A DNA stretch of 64,000 nt from NCBI GenBank assembly GCA_943735955.1, contig OX030955.1, forward strand, positions 3,021,734 through 3,085,733, written 5' to 3'. This DNA is from Piscicola geometra. Lineage: Eukaryota; Annelida; Clitellata; Hirudinida; Piscicolidae. The position numbers were made by a program, and so were the translations under genes. Each line of letters begins with the position of its first letter. The stretch's first letter is position 1. Below are positions 34,401 through 46,500 of this stretch, in pieces. The notes beneath the pieces were generated by a model that worked only from the letters and a program-made list of their open reading frames with translations, ran no database searches and was not told where the DNA came from.

Positions 34401-36917
34401 TCTAAAAACAACATGGTCTTCGGCAGCATTCTGACAAAACCACTAACGATATAGTGTGTAGCCCAAGAGAAAGACAGATGGATTTGAGTGTTTAAACATT
34501 TCAGAGCACTTAGATAAGACGAAGAAGAATACCTCATTTAATATTGAAATTTAATTTTTAATAAAAAAATTAAGTTTTCTTTTCAATAATTTTTCATAAA
34601 TCACAAGGTGATGGAAATGACAATGGATACAACAGCTGGAGAGTCCTTCAGTGCAGCAAGCAACATCTTCGTTGGACAGGTAGGCAACGAAATTTTATTT
34701 TAGGTTTTAATCGCTAGTATTATTTTTCAAATGTTCGTTTTTTGAAACAGTTTTTTGTAATTAGCAATTATTCTAATCCATAATCTAAAATTTTCAAAAA
34801 CTTCATTTTGTCGATATTATATGAAATTTAATTTGAACCCAGATCGAAGCTTCGTTTATCATTAAGCCGATTATAGCCAAGATGACAATGTCTGAGATCC
34901 ACGCAATAATGACCGGAGGGTTTGCTACAGTGGCTGGAAGTGTGTTGGCAGCCTACATTCTATTCGGGGTAAACAGATTATTATTTTTAGTAGTTTAATT
35001 TTTACATTTCGTCAAATATTCATTTGAGTGGTTTTCTTTCGGTTATGAAGTTAACGTTTCTAAATCGATAGCATTATTGTGCTATAGCAATGAATCAGAG
35101 ACCTGGTGTCTCTTTAAAACTATTTTATATAAAAAATTGATTAAAAGTTTGAAGATATCTTTGGTTCTTTGACTTCATCATTCTTATCGATAACACAAGT
35201 TGAAAAAATGTATGGGAAAATATTAGCGCGAATTTGAAGGATCCCTTTAAAAAATATACTTATTTAAAATCAGAAAATACCTAATATATTCAGGTGCCAC
35301 CAAACCATCTAATCTCAGCATCAGTGATGTCTGCTCCTGCTGCTTTGGCCATCTCAAAAATCTCGTATCCAGAAACAAAAAAGTCAAAAACATTCGTGAA
35401 GGATATTAATAAAATTATTGGAGTAAAAAGGCAAGTTATTCGAAAATATTGATATCTAAATGTTTTCTATAATTTTGACTAAAATTAAATAGTTTCTTGA
35501 AAATATATTTTTTATCTAATTTATAAACAAATCTTTATAAAATGAAATTACTGATTTAATTTTCATTTATTTTAAAACTTAAACAACAACAGCTCAGACG
35601 CAAACATCATAGAAGCAGCTTCTGCAGGCGCTTTCGCGTCAATTGCATTGATAGTCAGCATTTTGGTAAATTTCATCGCCTTAGTATCCCTTCTTGAATT
35701 TGTAAATGCAACGCTCACATGGTTTGGAGATCGAGTTGGTTCGCCAATCCCTATCACTTTACAAGCAAGTCAATTCCTTTTTTTACATAAAAGACATTTG
35801 TTCCGAAACTTTTTTGATATATTTAATACATAATCACATGAATGCACCGTTGATATATGAACACTTAAACCAGTTCATTTGCTCTTATCTTCTCTGGCCC
35901 TTCTCGTTCGTGATGGGAGTGAGTTTGAAGGACTGCGGCAAAGTGGCTGAGTTGATAGGCATCAAGATCTTTGTGAATGAATATATAGCTTTTCAACAAC
36001 TTGGAGTTCTCATCAAAAACAAGAAAGCCTACCATGAACACCTCTCAGTTAATGGAACTTGGTCTTATACTAACCACGGTAGAGATATTTCTCTTCAGCC
36101 ACTTGTAGGAAACTCTCCTACCATACTGCTTAACGGATTTATGGAAGTAAAAGAATTTTTTTAAATTTATTAATCGATCTTTTCCATCTTTAGTTATTTA
36201 AATACTCATTTAATATAACTTATTCATGAATTTTAAATAATTCGATATTTTGCCACATACACCCAAATCTTTTTAATTTTATATTAACAAACTGTCCAAA
36301 CTCAAAAGAATAACAAGAAATTAAACTTTTCAGAGCCGATCAGAAGTCATATCGACATACGCTCTGTGTGGGTTTTCAAATTTTGTTTCTATCGGAGTTA
36401 CGGTAGGGACCCTGTGTACTATGGTTCCAAACCGAAGATCGGCTTTCACCAAGGTAGCCATTCGAACTATGTTGGCTGGCAACGTGTCTTGCTTTGTAAC
36501 TGCTTGCATCGCTGGTGAGTGGGTTCTTGTAGGTACTCAAAGGATTTTTAGTGGTTCAAGTTGTATTTATTCTGTTTAGAACAAAATATGTTATCTGACA
36601 ATAACAAGTAAATTAAATTTAAATAATAATAATAATAATAATAATTATTATTATTATTATTATAAGATCTTTCATTAGTAGAAGAAAAGAAATGTTAAAT
36701 AGCTGAGAAACATCGAGTATTTTTATTTTAGTAGTGAACATATCACGGGGACAGCTTTTAGAGCATAATTTAAAGCAAGTTTAATAATAATTATTAGGCT
36801 TAAAAAACTCGTTTTACTTTACTATAGTTAAATGACTTATAAATATGTATAGTGACTCAAAATAAAAGTTATTAATTTTCAAAATCTTTTACAGGCTTGT
36901 TTACTAAAGAAGAGTGA
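31485..36917 (+). CDS. Concentrative nucleoside transporter (SLC28/CNT), tandem copy 2
   Basis: Exons: 31485-31637, 31811-32081, 32218-32362, 32478-32628, 32803-32994, 33804-33893, 34608-34679, 34843-34968, 35294-35430, 35593-35764, 35874-36146, 36334-36514, 36895-36917. They encode 661 residues, with exon phases identical to copy 1 and no frameshift or stop. The role is nucleoside uptake, as inferred for the family. The family signature is changed to [12 protein letters not shown] (TAT ATA at 35982-35987), whereas copies 1 and 3 have NEFVAF. The substrate loop is GQ-IEASF, as in the other copies. Introns 9 (35431-35592) and 10 (35765-35873) start with GCAAGT. Copies 1 and 2 share an almost identical intron 10, while copies 2 and 3 share an identical intron 7. 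Intron 6 holds an RTE-like remnant. The protein ends LFTKEE, then TGA. Confidence 0.92.
34085..34535 (+). mobile_element. RTE-like non-LTR retrotransposon C-terminal remnant in intron 6 of copy 2
   Basis: Decayed + strand coding traces read [10 protein letters not shown] (near 34320) and [14 protein letters not shown] (near 34390), after frame changes. These match the usual 'W.GHVLRM' and 'GKRxRGRPxTTW' blocks that close the ORF of RTE-type or related elements. The same remnant is in intron 6 of copy 3 but not of copy 1. Confidence 0.65.
36622..36663. repeat. (AAT)n(ATT)n microsatellite palindrome in intron 12 of copy 2
   Basis: About seven AAT units are followed by about six ATT units, forming a potential hairpin. 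Copy 1 has an irregular AT-rich version at the same place (around 29224-29258), while copy 3 lacks this part of the intron. Confidence 0.75.
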
Positions 36918-37983
36918 ATGGCGAAGATCATGAAACAGAAAAATGAGAATATTTGTTTAAACGTCTATATTAAGAATTTAAAATATAATGATCATGGTTT
37001 CCTATTTGATCTTAAATAGTTTATTTCAATTCAGGTTTTGAGTTTTTGTTTTACAGTCTATTTGAATAGATATTTATTACAGATTATATTATATATTAAC
37101 GATTAAATTGAAAATAGCTGACTTACTATCGAGGCTAAAGGATCTTTGACGGCAGCAAGAATAGGAAATGCTATATATGGAAACTTCCCATAATTTTAAA
37201 AAAACTAAACTTTTAAAATCTGTCACAAACTGATATATAGTGTGATTTTTTCAAAAGTAAATGAAATTCTTTTATATATTTAAAATGTTTGTTGAATTTC
37301 TAAAAAATATCTCAAAGTTTAAACACTTGAAATAAAGATAGTCAATAAATTTCCACAACGTTGATTAATACTTCAAAATTTTAAGTCAAGTGTTTAATCT
37401 TTTAAAAAATAAATTGACGCAATTAACGTAGTTTGAACTCAGTCGGTGGTTTATACAGATGTAATTTGAGTTTAGATAAATTATACAGACTGCAACACAT
37501 TGAAATAATTATTATCACCACTTTAAAATACATCTGGTCATATATTACTATACTACTATTGAACTAGCGATGGGATTCAGATAATCCGCAAAGAACTTCG
37601 ATGTATAAAGGGATATTGCAAAAGGATGAGTTGAAGATTTTGTTCATGAAATTACATGGGTTTATGGACCCCAAAACCCTGAAGTTCAATAACTAATTGT
37701 TAAAACTCAAGTTTTTGATTAAACATATTTTTCTACATTTTTCTATTCCATAATAAGATATAAATTTGTTCTTTTCTACACCACTAACCATTAAAATAGA
37801 TTAAGAAAAACACACTACTTGAAAAAAAAATTAATAATAAAAATTTTTTATCTGTATATATATGTATTCTATGCATAAAAACAATTTTCAAAACTTGAAG
37901 ATATAATTGTATATATCACGATTTATTATAAGATTATTGATAAATATATTAATGAGTTATAAATTAAGAGAATTTTAAAGTTC
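36918..37983. other. Spacer between SLC28 copies 2 and 3
   Basis: Holds the 3' UTR of copy 2. About 36920-36990 matches the copy 1 3' UTR, and 37005-37070 matches the 3' flank of copy 3. From 37240 the start of unit B follows. No gene seen. Confidence 0.6.
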
Positions 37984-38104
37984 TTAAACCTTTATTTTGT
38001 ATATTCATTACCACATACATCAACATCAGATGGTGAATCGTGAAAGAGATGCTCTAGCCGTATAAGTGTATAAGTAATCGATATACTTTACACATATGTT
38101 TACT
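37984..38104 (+). promoter_or_regulatory. Conserved upstream block of SLC28 copy 3
   Basis: Same motif order as before copies 1 and 2 (CATCAGATGGTGAATCGTGA, TCTAGCCGTATAAG, TAAGTAATCGATATACTTTA). Differs from the copy 2 block at only a few positions. Confidence 0.45.
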
Positions 38105-38384
38105 CGGCTAAAAAATCAAGTTCAACAACGTTAACAGAAATGTATAAAGTGAAGTCTCGGTCAAGTTTTACGTTTAACTTAATAGTTCCTATTTTCAGAG
38201 CGTAATGTAAATGCTGCAAAACAAAAATTGTTAAATTTAGTATCCTTTTTCAAACTACGGATAATTATTTTAAGTTGAAATGTCCGTAAGTTACTCAAAT
38301 TAAAGGCAAAAAATTCAAGTGTTTTTCAAACTTGAATTTCAAGGAGAATACCATTGTTTGTCCATAAATAAGCAACGTCCCAGC

Positions 38385-38392
38385 TATATAAG
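38385..38392 (+). promoter_or_regulatory. TATA box of SLC28 copy 3
   Basis: TATATAAG in CCCAGCTATATAAGAAAT, 110 bp before the ATG, matching copies 1 and 2. Confidence 0.6.
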
Positions 38393-38501
38393 AAATTTAT
38401 CAAAAATATTAACCAAACAACACTAGACCATTGTTATAGTGCCAAGCACTGCTATCTTTAAAAAAAAAGTTAACAGGCTTTAAAAAAACCATCGAACTCA
38501 G

Positions 38502-41500
38502 ATGTCTTTTAAAAAAGAAGATGAGTTGGGCACTACCAACCCAGCATTCAGAATGAACGATTCTAAAAGTGCAGAAGGGGGTTTGGAGTTGAGAGAGTCA
38601 GGTATTTATCTGAATTTTCCCACAAGTAGTGAATCAGATAAACATGAGGAAAATGTAAGTTTTGTGATTTAGAATTTGATTAATTAAGTTTTGATTTCAG
38701 CAGAAAATAGCTTGCATTTGTTTATATAGTTAAAAATAAAGTTCACAGAAACCAATTAAAGCATAAATAAATACAATTTTAAATTCACATTGATTAACAG
38801 CATATATATTCACAAATTTTTTCATAGAATTCACTAGAAAGAGAAAAAATAGAAGACAACGACGAGTCGTTGCATGAAGAACGAAACCAGGGCATCGAAG
38901 ACATCGATAACGAGTTTGAAGATGATTACGTCGGACCAGAAACAGGCTGCAATGCTTGTATCACACGTATGCAAGTCTCCGTCAATAGTGTGTGGAATCG
39001 AAGCAAGGTTTGCGTTAAGAGAGTTTTGATCCTATGCGCATTACTTCTCTACTTTGCATACTTCACCTATGCGATGATCTACCGCTTTGGAGATGAAGGT
39101 TTGTCGGTGGGTGGAATGGTATTAGGAACAAGAGCACCATTGATTTAAATCTGAAATTATTTCTTTATTAACAAGCAAAGGGAAATATTGTTTGTATTAT
39201 TAGAACCACTATAGATATAAAAACAAACGACAGGTTCCATCAGACTCGTATGGATGACATGCCTGATTTCAGCGATACTTCTCTCTTCGAACCTTATCGA
39301 TAGGTACGGAGAAACAATTCACACAAAACTATTTCCCGTGATTGAAGCAGTCAAAAAACAATCTTCAAGAATCAACACGTATTTTTCCAATATTTTACTT
39401 TTTATCTTTTAAAAAATTTCAAAATTATGTTAGGAGATAAATGTATATGAAAATAAAATAGGTATATTTTGAAGAGTTTTTTTAATTTCCAGATTTCTTC
39501 TTTCTTGTATTTTTATTGCCTTGATAATTACGATAATTGTCGATATCACGGTTTACAAGTCAAGCCCCTACAACCTCGTCTCTCTCAGCGGCATTGCTGT
39601 CTACATTTTCATTTGTTTCATCACTTCCATGCACCCTGCACGAGTGTGTAATTCTGATTTTTAACACAAACGTTGTGTATTAAAAAATATAAATACTTAT
39701 TCATCATATCATATAAAATTAAGTGATTTATCTATAAATGCTCAAAGTAATACCAATGAGTATTTTCAATTCTAATGATAATTTTCAAAAGTTAAAAGTA
39801 AAAACATCTCAACAGATTAAGTGGAAGACCGTAGCTTGGGGTTTTGGTTTACAAGTGGTAATGGCGATGGTGGTTCTGAAGTGGGAAGGTGGTTACATGG
39901 TTTTTAAGTGGCTGGGAGACCGCCTAAATGAGTACTTCGAATACATCAACAGCAGCTGCATCTTTGTCTTTGGCCCAAACTTTTTAGACCATTACTTTGC
40001 CTTCAAGGTTTGTGGATTTCAATTGGGTTTGATAAATTTTGCAATGGCTTTTTCAGACTAATTTATAGATGAGTTAGATTCAAGTTTTTTCTATTTCCGC
40101 CATCAGAAATCGTTCTAAGTTAATCAATGAAAATGTAATCTCAAAATAAATATTAACCAAACACGTTAAACAGTTTATATTAATAAAAAGATAGTAAGTT
40201 CATAAAACAAAATTATAAATAAGGTAAAAAGACTGCTTGACAAAAAATATAAAGAACCAAAGTGACCAAATCTGTCGTTTTTATACCGTAATTAATTTGA
40301 AGCACAGTTTTATGTGTTACAGTCACAACGCGTATTGACTAGAAAATCCATTCAACACGCGAAGAGTCGAAAAAATGTTTTATTTTTTTGAATGAAATAA
40401 AAGAATCTAGTCATTATTAATTTAATAAGATATTTTCCTTGATTTTATTAAAGAATAAATTGAAATAATACCATCAATAGTTGTTTAATTTTAGAATAAA
40501 AGTTTTCAAAATTTATTAAAACAATTATAATCAACAAGTTTTGAGTAATTATTTTAGTTAAAATTGCAGAACAAAACGGTGACACTATCACGAAATTTAA
40601 CTAATCAACGGATACAACAGTCGAAAAGACTGGGCGGAATTGTAAAATAGAAAAAAAAACAATTTAAATTTTTTTAGACGTATTTATGAACAATATCTCA
40701 CGTAATTTCGATGCTGGGTACTTTAATGGTAGTACTTTCTCATGCTTTAATTTAATAAATAATTCTTTTTTTTCAATTAACACTTTTAGGTTTTAGTTGT
40801 CAGTGTTTTTAATCAGTTTTATGTCGTAATTTATTATAAAAGTTTTTTTTCTAACAATTTCTTTCCAAAACAACTATTTTGAAAACAAGTATAAAATAAA
40901 AGTTTAAAATATAATTAATTCTTCGCCTCAGGACATCAATTAAATAACACTAAATAAGTAAAATATCCTTGTTTAAACTCTAAGCAATGGCTTAGAATAA
41001 TGACATCATAAAATTTAATTTTTTTACTTTAAAATATTGTAAATAAAAAGATATAGAACAGAGGTGAACCTTAAATTTGAATATGCAAATTCAAATTTGT
41101 TTTGCTTAGAAGTTTTTTCAAGATTTATCGAAATTATTTCTTTTTGCTTGCTATAAACAGCAGCTCAATGTTTTGTCAAAGTCTTTTAGTTTAGTTTTTG
41201 GTCTGAGCACTTTATGACCACTGGTTTTTGAGGATATATTTTTTCTCTACTCATGAACTAGTCAACTCAAAAACTTTCGAATTGGAGTTGAAATAAACTT
41301 TTCTAAAGAGATATTTTCATCAAAAGAATCTCAATTAAAATGTTTTTTACAACAGGACTTTGGGTGATTTAAAAACGGTATCAATGATCACGATACAAAA
41401 AAGGTTCTCAGTACTACTTATTGTAACAAAACTGAAAAATGCAATTTGGTGAATTTAAACCACTTATTCAAAATTAAATTTGACTGAACAACTAGTATGC

Positions 41501-44500
41501 TATTTAGATATAAAATAACAATTTTTAGCAATAAAAGAGGCTCATGTTGCTGCCATGCATGAGGAGAGAGATAAAAAGACCAATTATTTCAATATAAACT
41601 ATGCGAACTTTATTGAAGAATGTGTTAAACTATTATTATCATACTTCATAGTCTGCCAAGAGAAGAAAACACTTGAATGTCCACAGCATGAGATCTAGTC
41701 ACATATTTATAATATCTTTATAACGCCATATTAATTAATGTATTCTTTTTAAAAACCCAAAACATATGAATAAAAAGAGCGTAATAATTTGTAAAAATTA
41801 TATTATTCTCTTTCAATAAAACTGTAAAAATATTTTAAGCATTTTTCAAGCTTTACATCTATTACGCGTTTGATTTGAAAATCAATAAGCGTATTGACTA
41901 AGTGAATTCGTCATTACGCTAACATTATGCATTTTAACTGTTATTATTACAAATCTATTTAATTTTGTCATAATCCGTCGGTATTTCTAGTGTTAAGCAG
42001 ACGTATCCCTACTTTAAGTTTAAAAGTTTATTTAAATAAATTTACTCTTTTTGTTTCAAAATAACTCACACATATTGCTTTTAAAAAATGTTTTTGAAAA
42101 AAGTTTCTAAACAATAAATAAAAAATTTAATGGATGAATTTCTTTTGAAAATGTTACATATTAAAAAAAAGTTAAACTAGTCAAAATGTTTTTTTTAAAT
42201 AAAACACTTAAATAAATGTTTCTAAATCATTTCAGAAAATACGTGTAATGTTTTGTTTTAAAATATATTTACTATTAAATTTGTTATGATTTTAAAACCA
42301 TTGACTTTTGACAGATTCTTCCCACGCTCATCTTCGTTTGCTCCACCATCTCGGTGCTTTTCTACCTTGGCATCATGCGGTGGATCATCCTAAAAATCTC
42401 AAAGGTAAGAAAACAGCTAGAAAGTTACAAAATTCCTATAACATATTTCTACGTTTGTCAAACTTTATAATTTTTCTTTTCACTACGAATGCTATACTAA
42501 AACGCAGCGTAAAGTAATAAAAAAAGTGTATTCCTAAGTTTTATTAATTTTATCTAATTTAATTAATTTATTTATTGTATTACTTTTATTATTTCTCAAC
42601 AATATGTTTAATAAAAAGTGAAAAAGGTTTTTTGATTACGTGGTTTATACAAGGTGTTTTACGTGAGTGGAGTGGTGTGGTTAGAGGGATAAGTAATGAA
42701 CAAGAAGATAAAGCTCAATTATATAGACTGAATGGTTTAAAACGAAGGTGAGGTCTTCAGAGAAGTAGAGAAAAAAGTGCCGACACAGTGGGTTTGTGAA
42801 GAATAGTAAAACTAATGAACAATATGAAAAACAATGGCGTATAAAGGTGCTCAAACAGACAATACTAGTTGTTCGGACATGTCTTCCAAATGAAAAAGAC
42901 AGAATTGAAAACTGAATGAAAATGTGGACAGAACTTCGAAGAGAGGGCGTCTAAAAACAACATGGTCTTCGGCAGCATTCTGAAAAAACCACTAACGATA
43001 TAGTATGTGGCCCAAGAAAAAGACAGATGGGTTTGAGTGTTTAAACATTTCAGAGTAATAATAATAATAATTGTCATTTTTGTATAGCGCCCGGGCACGC
43101 AACTGAAGCGCTCTCACTACGTCGTAAGGCAAATAAGAAATAAAAATAATTATAATAGTAAAGTTATTTCAAGGAAAACAAAGAGTAGCATGGAGTAATT
43201 ATGAGTGATAAGCTAAGTTAAAATAATGAGCTTTCAGTTTGGCTTTGAAAGTCGAAAATTGGTTGATGTTGCGAAGTGCAGGTGGAAGGGCATTCCAAGT
43301 AGTTGGAGCTGCGTGACGGAATGTTCTTTTTGAGATGTTGTTTTTAGTAGATTCTTGGTTGAGTAGAAAAGATGAAGATGAACGCAGTTGTTTGTTTGAT
43401 GTATTGTTAGTTATGAGTTTGCTGAGATATGACGGTATTGATGTTTGAAGAATTTTGAATGTAGTGATGGCTATTTTAAAGGATATTCGAAAATCTATAG
43501 GAAGCCAGTAGAGTTTTATAAGATTATCATTTGATGACTGAACAAGGTGATGGCCTGGGTAGTCACAATTGAGTGTGATTCTAGCAGCTTTGTTTAAAAC
43601 TGACTGTAGACGATTTCTTTCTTGATTGGTGATATTATATAATAGCGAGATACAGTAGTCAAGTCTGCTAAGTATTAGACATAGGGAAAGTGAGGCGGAG
43701 AGATCAGTAGTAATGAATGGGCGTATGTGTTTGATTGCTTTGAGATGATAGTGTGATGATTGGATGATAGATGTAATGTGGTTTTTGAAAGTGAGTTTGC
43801 TATCAAGGGTGACTCCGAGTATTTTGAGAGTGTTATTGATGGGGATGTTATTAGAGTTGATGTCGACAGATGATACGGTATTTAAACTATTTAGTTGAAA
43901 AGGGTGCCTAGTTTTATTATTTCTGATTTAGTGGTCTTAAACTTGATTACAAGTTGGATGGATTAGGTGTGAGGAATTGAAGAAGTTGTATATCATCAGC
44001 ATATTTATGGTAGGTTATATTGAATTGGTTGACTATATTTAAGATAGGTGAGATGTATGTGGTGAAAAGAAGCGTTCCAAGAACAGAGCCTTAAAGAACC
44101 CCGTGTTGTATATAGGTTGGTCATGAGATGGGTCTAGCTAATTTAACTTGATAATGTCTATTTTCTAAATATGAGAACAGCCAGTTTAAAGCCGTTCCAT
44201 CAACTCCAAATTTTTTATGAAGTCTGTCGATGAGGATGGAATGGCTGATGGTGTCGAAGGCTGCTGATAGGTCGAGTGATGCGAGGAGGGTGGTATCTTT
44301 TGAGTCGCATTTATTGAAAATGTGATCAGTTAGATGGAGTAGGGCTGTTTCTGTAGAGTGGTATGGTCTGTAGGCTGAGCACTGAGATAAAACGAAGAAG
44401 AATGACTCATTTAATATCTAAATTTAATTTTGACATTTAAAAAATTTTATTCTTCTTTTTAATCATTTTTCATGAATCACAAGGTGATGGAAATGACAAT

Positions 44501-46500
44501 GGATACAACAGCTGGAGAGTCCTTCAGTGCAGCAAGCAACATCTTCGTTGGACAGGTAGGCAACGAAATTTTATTTTAGGTTTTAATCGCTAGTATTATT
44601 TTTCAAATGTTCGTTTTTTGAAACAGTTTTTTGTAATTAGCAATTATTCTAATCCATAATCTAAAATTTTCAAAAACTTCATTTTGTCGATATTATATGA
44701 AATTTAATTTGAACCCAGATCGAAGCTTCGTTTATCATTAAGCCGATTATAGCCAAGATGACAATGTCTGAGATCCACGCAATAATGACCGGAGGGTTTG
44801 CTACAGTGGCTGGAAGTGTGTTGGCAGCCTACATTCTATTCGGGGTAAACAGATTATTATTTTTAGTAGTTTAATTGTTACATTTTGTCAAATATTCTTT
44901 TGATTGGTTTCTTTTCGGTTATGAAGTTTACATTTCTAAATCGATAACATTATTGTGCTGAAGCAATGAATCAGAGACCTGGTGTCTCTTTAAAACTATT
45001 TTATATTAAAAATTGATTAAAAGTTTGAAGATATCTTTGGTTCTTTGACTTCATCATTCTTATCGATAACACAATTCGAATAAATGTATAGGAAAATATT
45101 AGCGCGAATTTGAATGATCTACTTATTTAAAATCAGAAAATACATAATACATTCAGGTGCCACCAAACCATCTAATCTCAGCATCAGTGATGTCTGCTCC
45201 TGCTGCTTTGGCTATCTCAAAAATTTCGTATCCAGAAACAAAAAAGTCAAAAACATTCGTGAAGGATATTAATAAAATTATTGGAGTAAAAAGGCAAGTT
45301 ATTCTAAAATATTAATATCTCAATGATTTCAATAATTTTGACTAAAATTAAATAGTTTTTTGAAAATATATTTTTCCGTAATTTAGAAACAGATCTTCAT
45401 AAAATGAAATTACTGATTTAATTTTCATTTATTTTAAAACTCAAACAACAACAGCTCAGACGCAAACATCATAGAAGCAGCTTCTGCAGGCGCTATCGCC
45501 TCAATTACATTGATAGCCAGCATTTTGGTAAATCTCATGGCTTTTGTATCCATTCTTGAATTTGTAAATGCAACGCTCACATGGTTTGGAGATAGAGTTG
45601 GTTCGCCAATCCCTATCACTTTACAAGCAAGTCAATTCCTTTTTTACATACCAAAACATCGGTTCCTTAAATAATTTTTTTGTATCGATATTTAAATCAT
45701 GATCACATGAATTAACTTGATATACAAACACTCAAACCAGTTCATTTGCTCTTATCTTCTCTGGCCCTTCTCATTCGTGATGGGAGTGAGTTTGAAGGAC
45801 TGCGGCAAAGTGGCTGAGTTGATAGGCATCAAGATCTTTGTGAATGAATTTGTAGCTTTTCAACAACTTGGAGTTCTCATCAAAAACAAGAAAGCCTACC
45901 ATGAACACCTCTCAATAAACGGAACTTGGTCTTATATTAACCATGGTAGAGATATTTCTCTTCAGCCACTTGTAGGAAACTCTTCTACCATATTGCTGAA
46001 TGGATTTATGGAAGTGAGAATTTGTTTCAAATTTATTAATCAATCTATTCCATTTTTAATTTTCTTTATATTCATTTAATATAAATGTTTATTAAATTTT
46101 TTATGGTTTGATGTTTTCTCACATACACAAAACTCTATTTAATCAATTAGAAACATATTCAAAAACTGCAGAGCCGATCAGAAGTCATATCGACATACGC
46201 TCTGTGTGGGTTTTCAAACTTTGTTTCTATCGGCATTCAGCTAGGGACCCTGTGTGCTATGGTTCCGAACCGAAAATCAGCTTTCTCCGCGCTAGCAATT
46301 CGAACGATGTTGACTGGCAATGTGGCTTGCTTTGTAACCGCTTGCATTGCTGGTGGGTGGGTTGTTGTAAGTGTTTAAATTATCTTTAGTGCTCAGTTTT
46401 GTATGTTGTTAAATAATGATTTTTTATCTGAAAAATTCAAATACATTATATTTTTACAAATTCTTACATTTTTACAGGCTTGTTTTCTACTGAAGTGTAA
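38502..46500 (+). CDS. Concentrative nucleoside transporter (SLC28/CNT), tandem copy 3
   Basis: Exons: 38502-38654, 38828-39098, 39234-39378, 39493-39643, 39816-40007, 42315-42404, 44484-44555, 44719-44844, 45157-45293, 45455-45626, 45741-46013, 46172-46352, 46478-46500. They encode 661 residues with all frames open and every splice phase conserved. The signature [12 protein letters not shown] is intact. The substrate loop is GQ-IEASF, as in the paralogs. Introns 9 (45294-45454) and 10 (45627-45740) begin GCAAGT. The last two exons are the most divergent of the three: [20 protein letters not shown], and a C-terminus LFSTEV instead of LFTKEE. An AATAAA lies at 46569-46574. Introns 5 (2.3 kb) and 6 (2.1 kb) are enlarged. 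Nucleoside import is inferred from family membership. Confidence 0.92.
42640..44410 (+). mobile_element. RTE-like remnant in intron 6 of copy 3, split by a younger LINE
   Basis: Equivalent of 34085-34535 (GAACTTCGAAGAGAGGGCGT and flanks nearly identical). It is interrupted after CATTTCAGAG at 43053 and resumes at GAGCACTGAGATAAAACGAA near 44378. Confidence 0.65.
43054..44383 (-). mobile_element. 5'-truncated CR1/L2/Jockey-like LINE inserted in SLC28 copy 3
   Basis: The minus strand opens within the RT domain: [28 protein letters not shown], then [12 protein letters not shown] (the catalytic YADD), [37 protein letters not shown] and [14 protein letters not shown] stop interrupts the usual QGSVLGP block (L-stop-GSVLG), and there is another upstream, so it is inactive. 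The 3' end reads TTGCGTGCCCGGGCGCTATA, then CAAAAATGACAA and (TTA)n. The empty site is visible in copy 2 (CATTTCAGAGCACTTAGATA, about 34497-34516). It shows the insertion point and a target duplication of about 3 bp (GAG). Confidence 0.9.

Larger units (their letters stand above)
30018..37239. repeat. Segmental duplication, unit A (contains SLC28 copy 2)
   Basis: Upstream flank, all 13 exons, most introns and the intron 6 transposon remnant match unit B at 37240-46640 in order and orientation. Main differences are a microsatellite/hairpin in the unit A upstream flank, a shorter intron 5 in unit A, and a LINE insertion in intron 6 of unit B. Confidence 0.8.
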
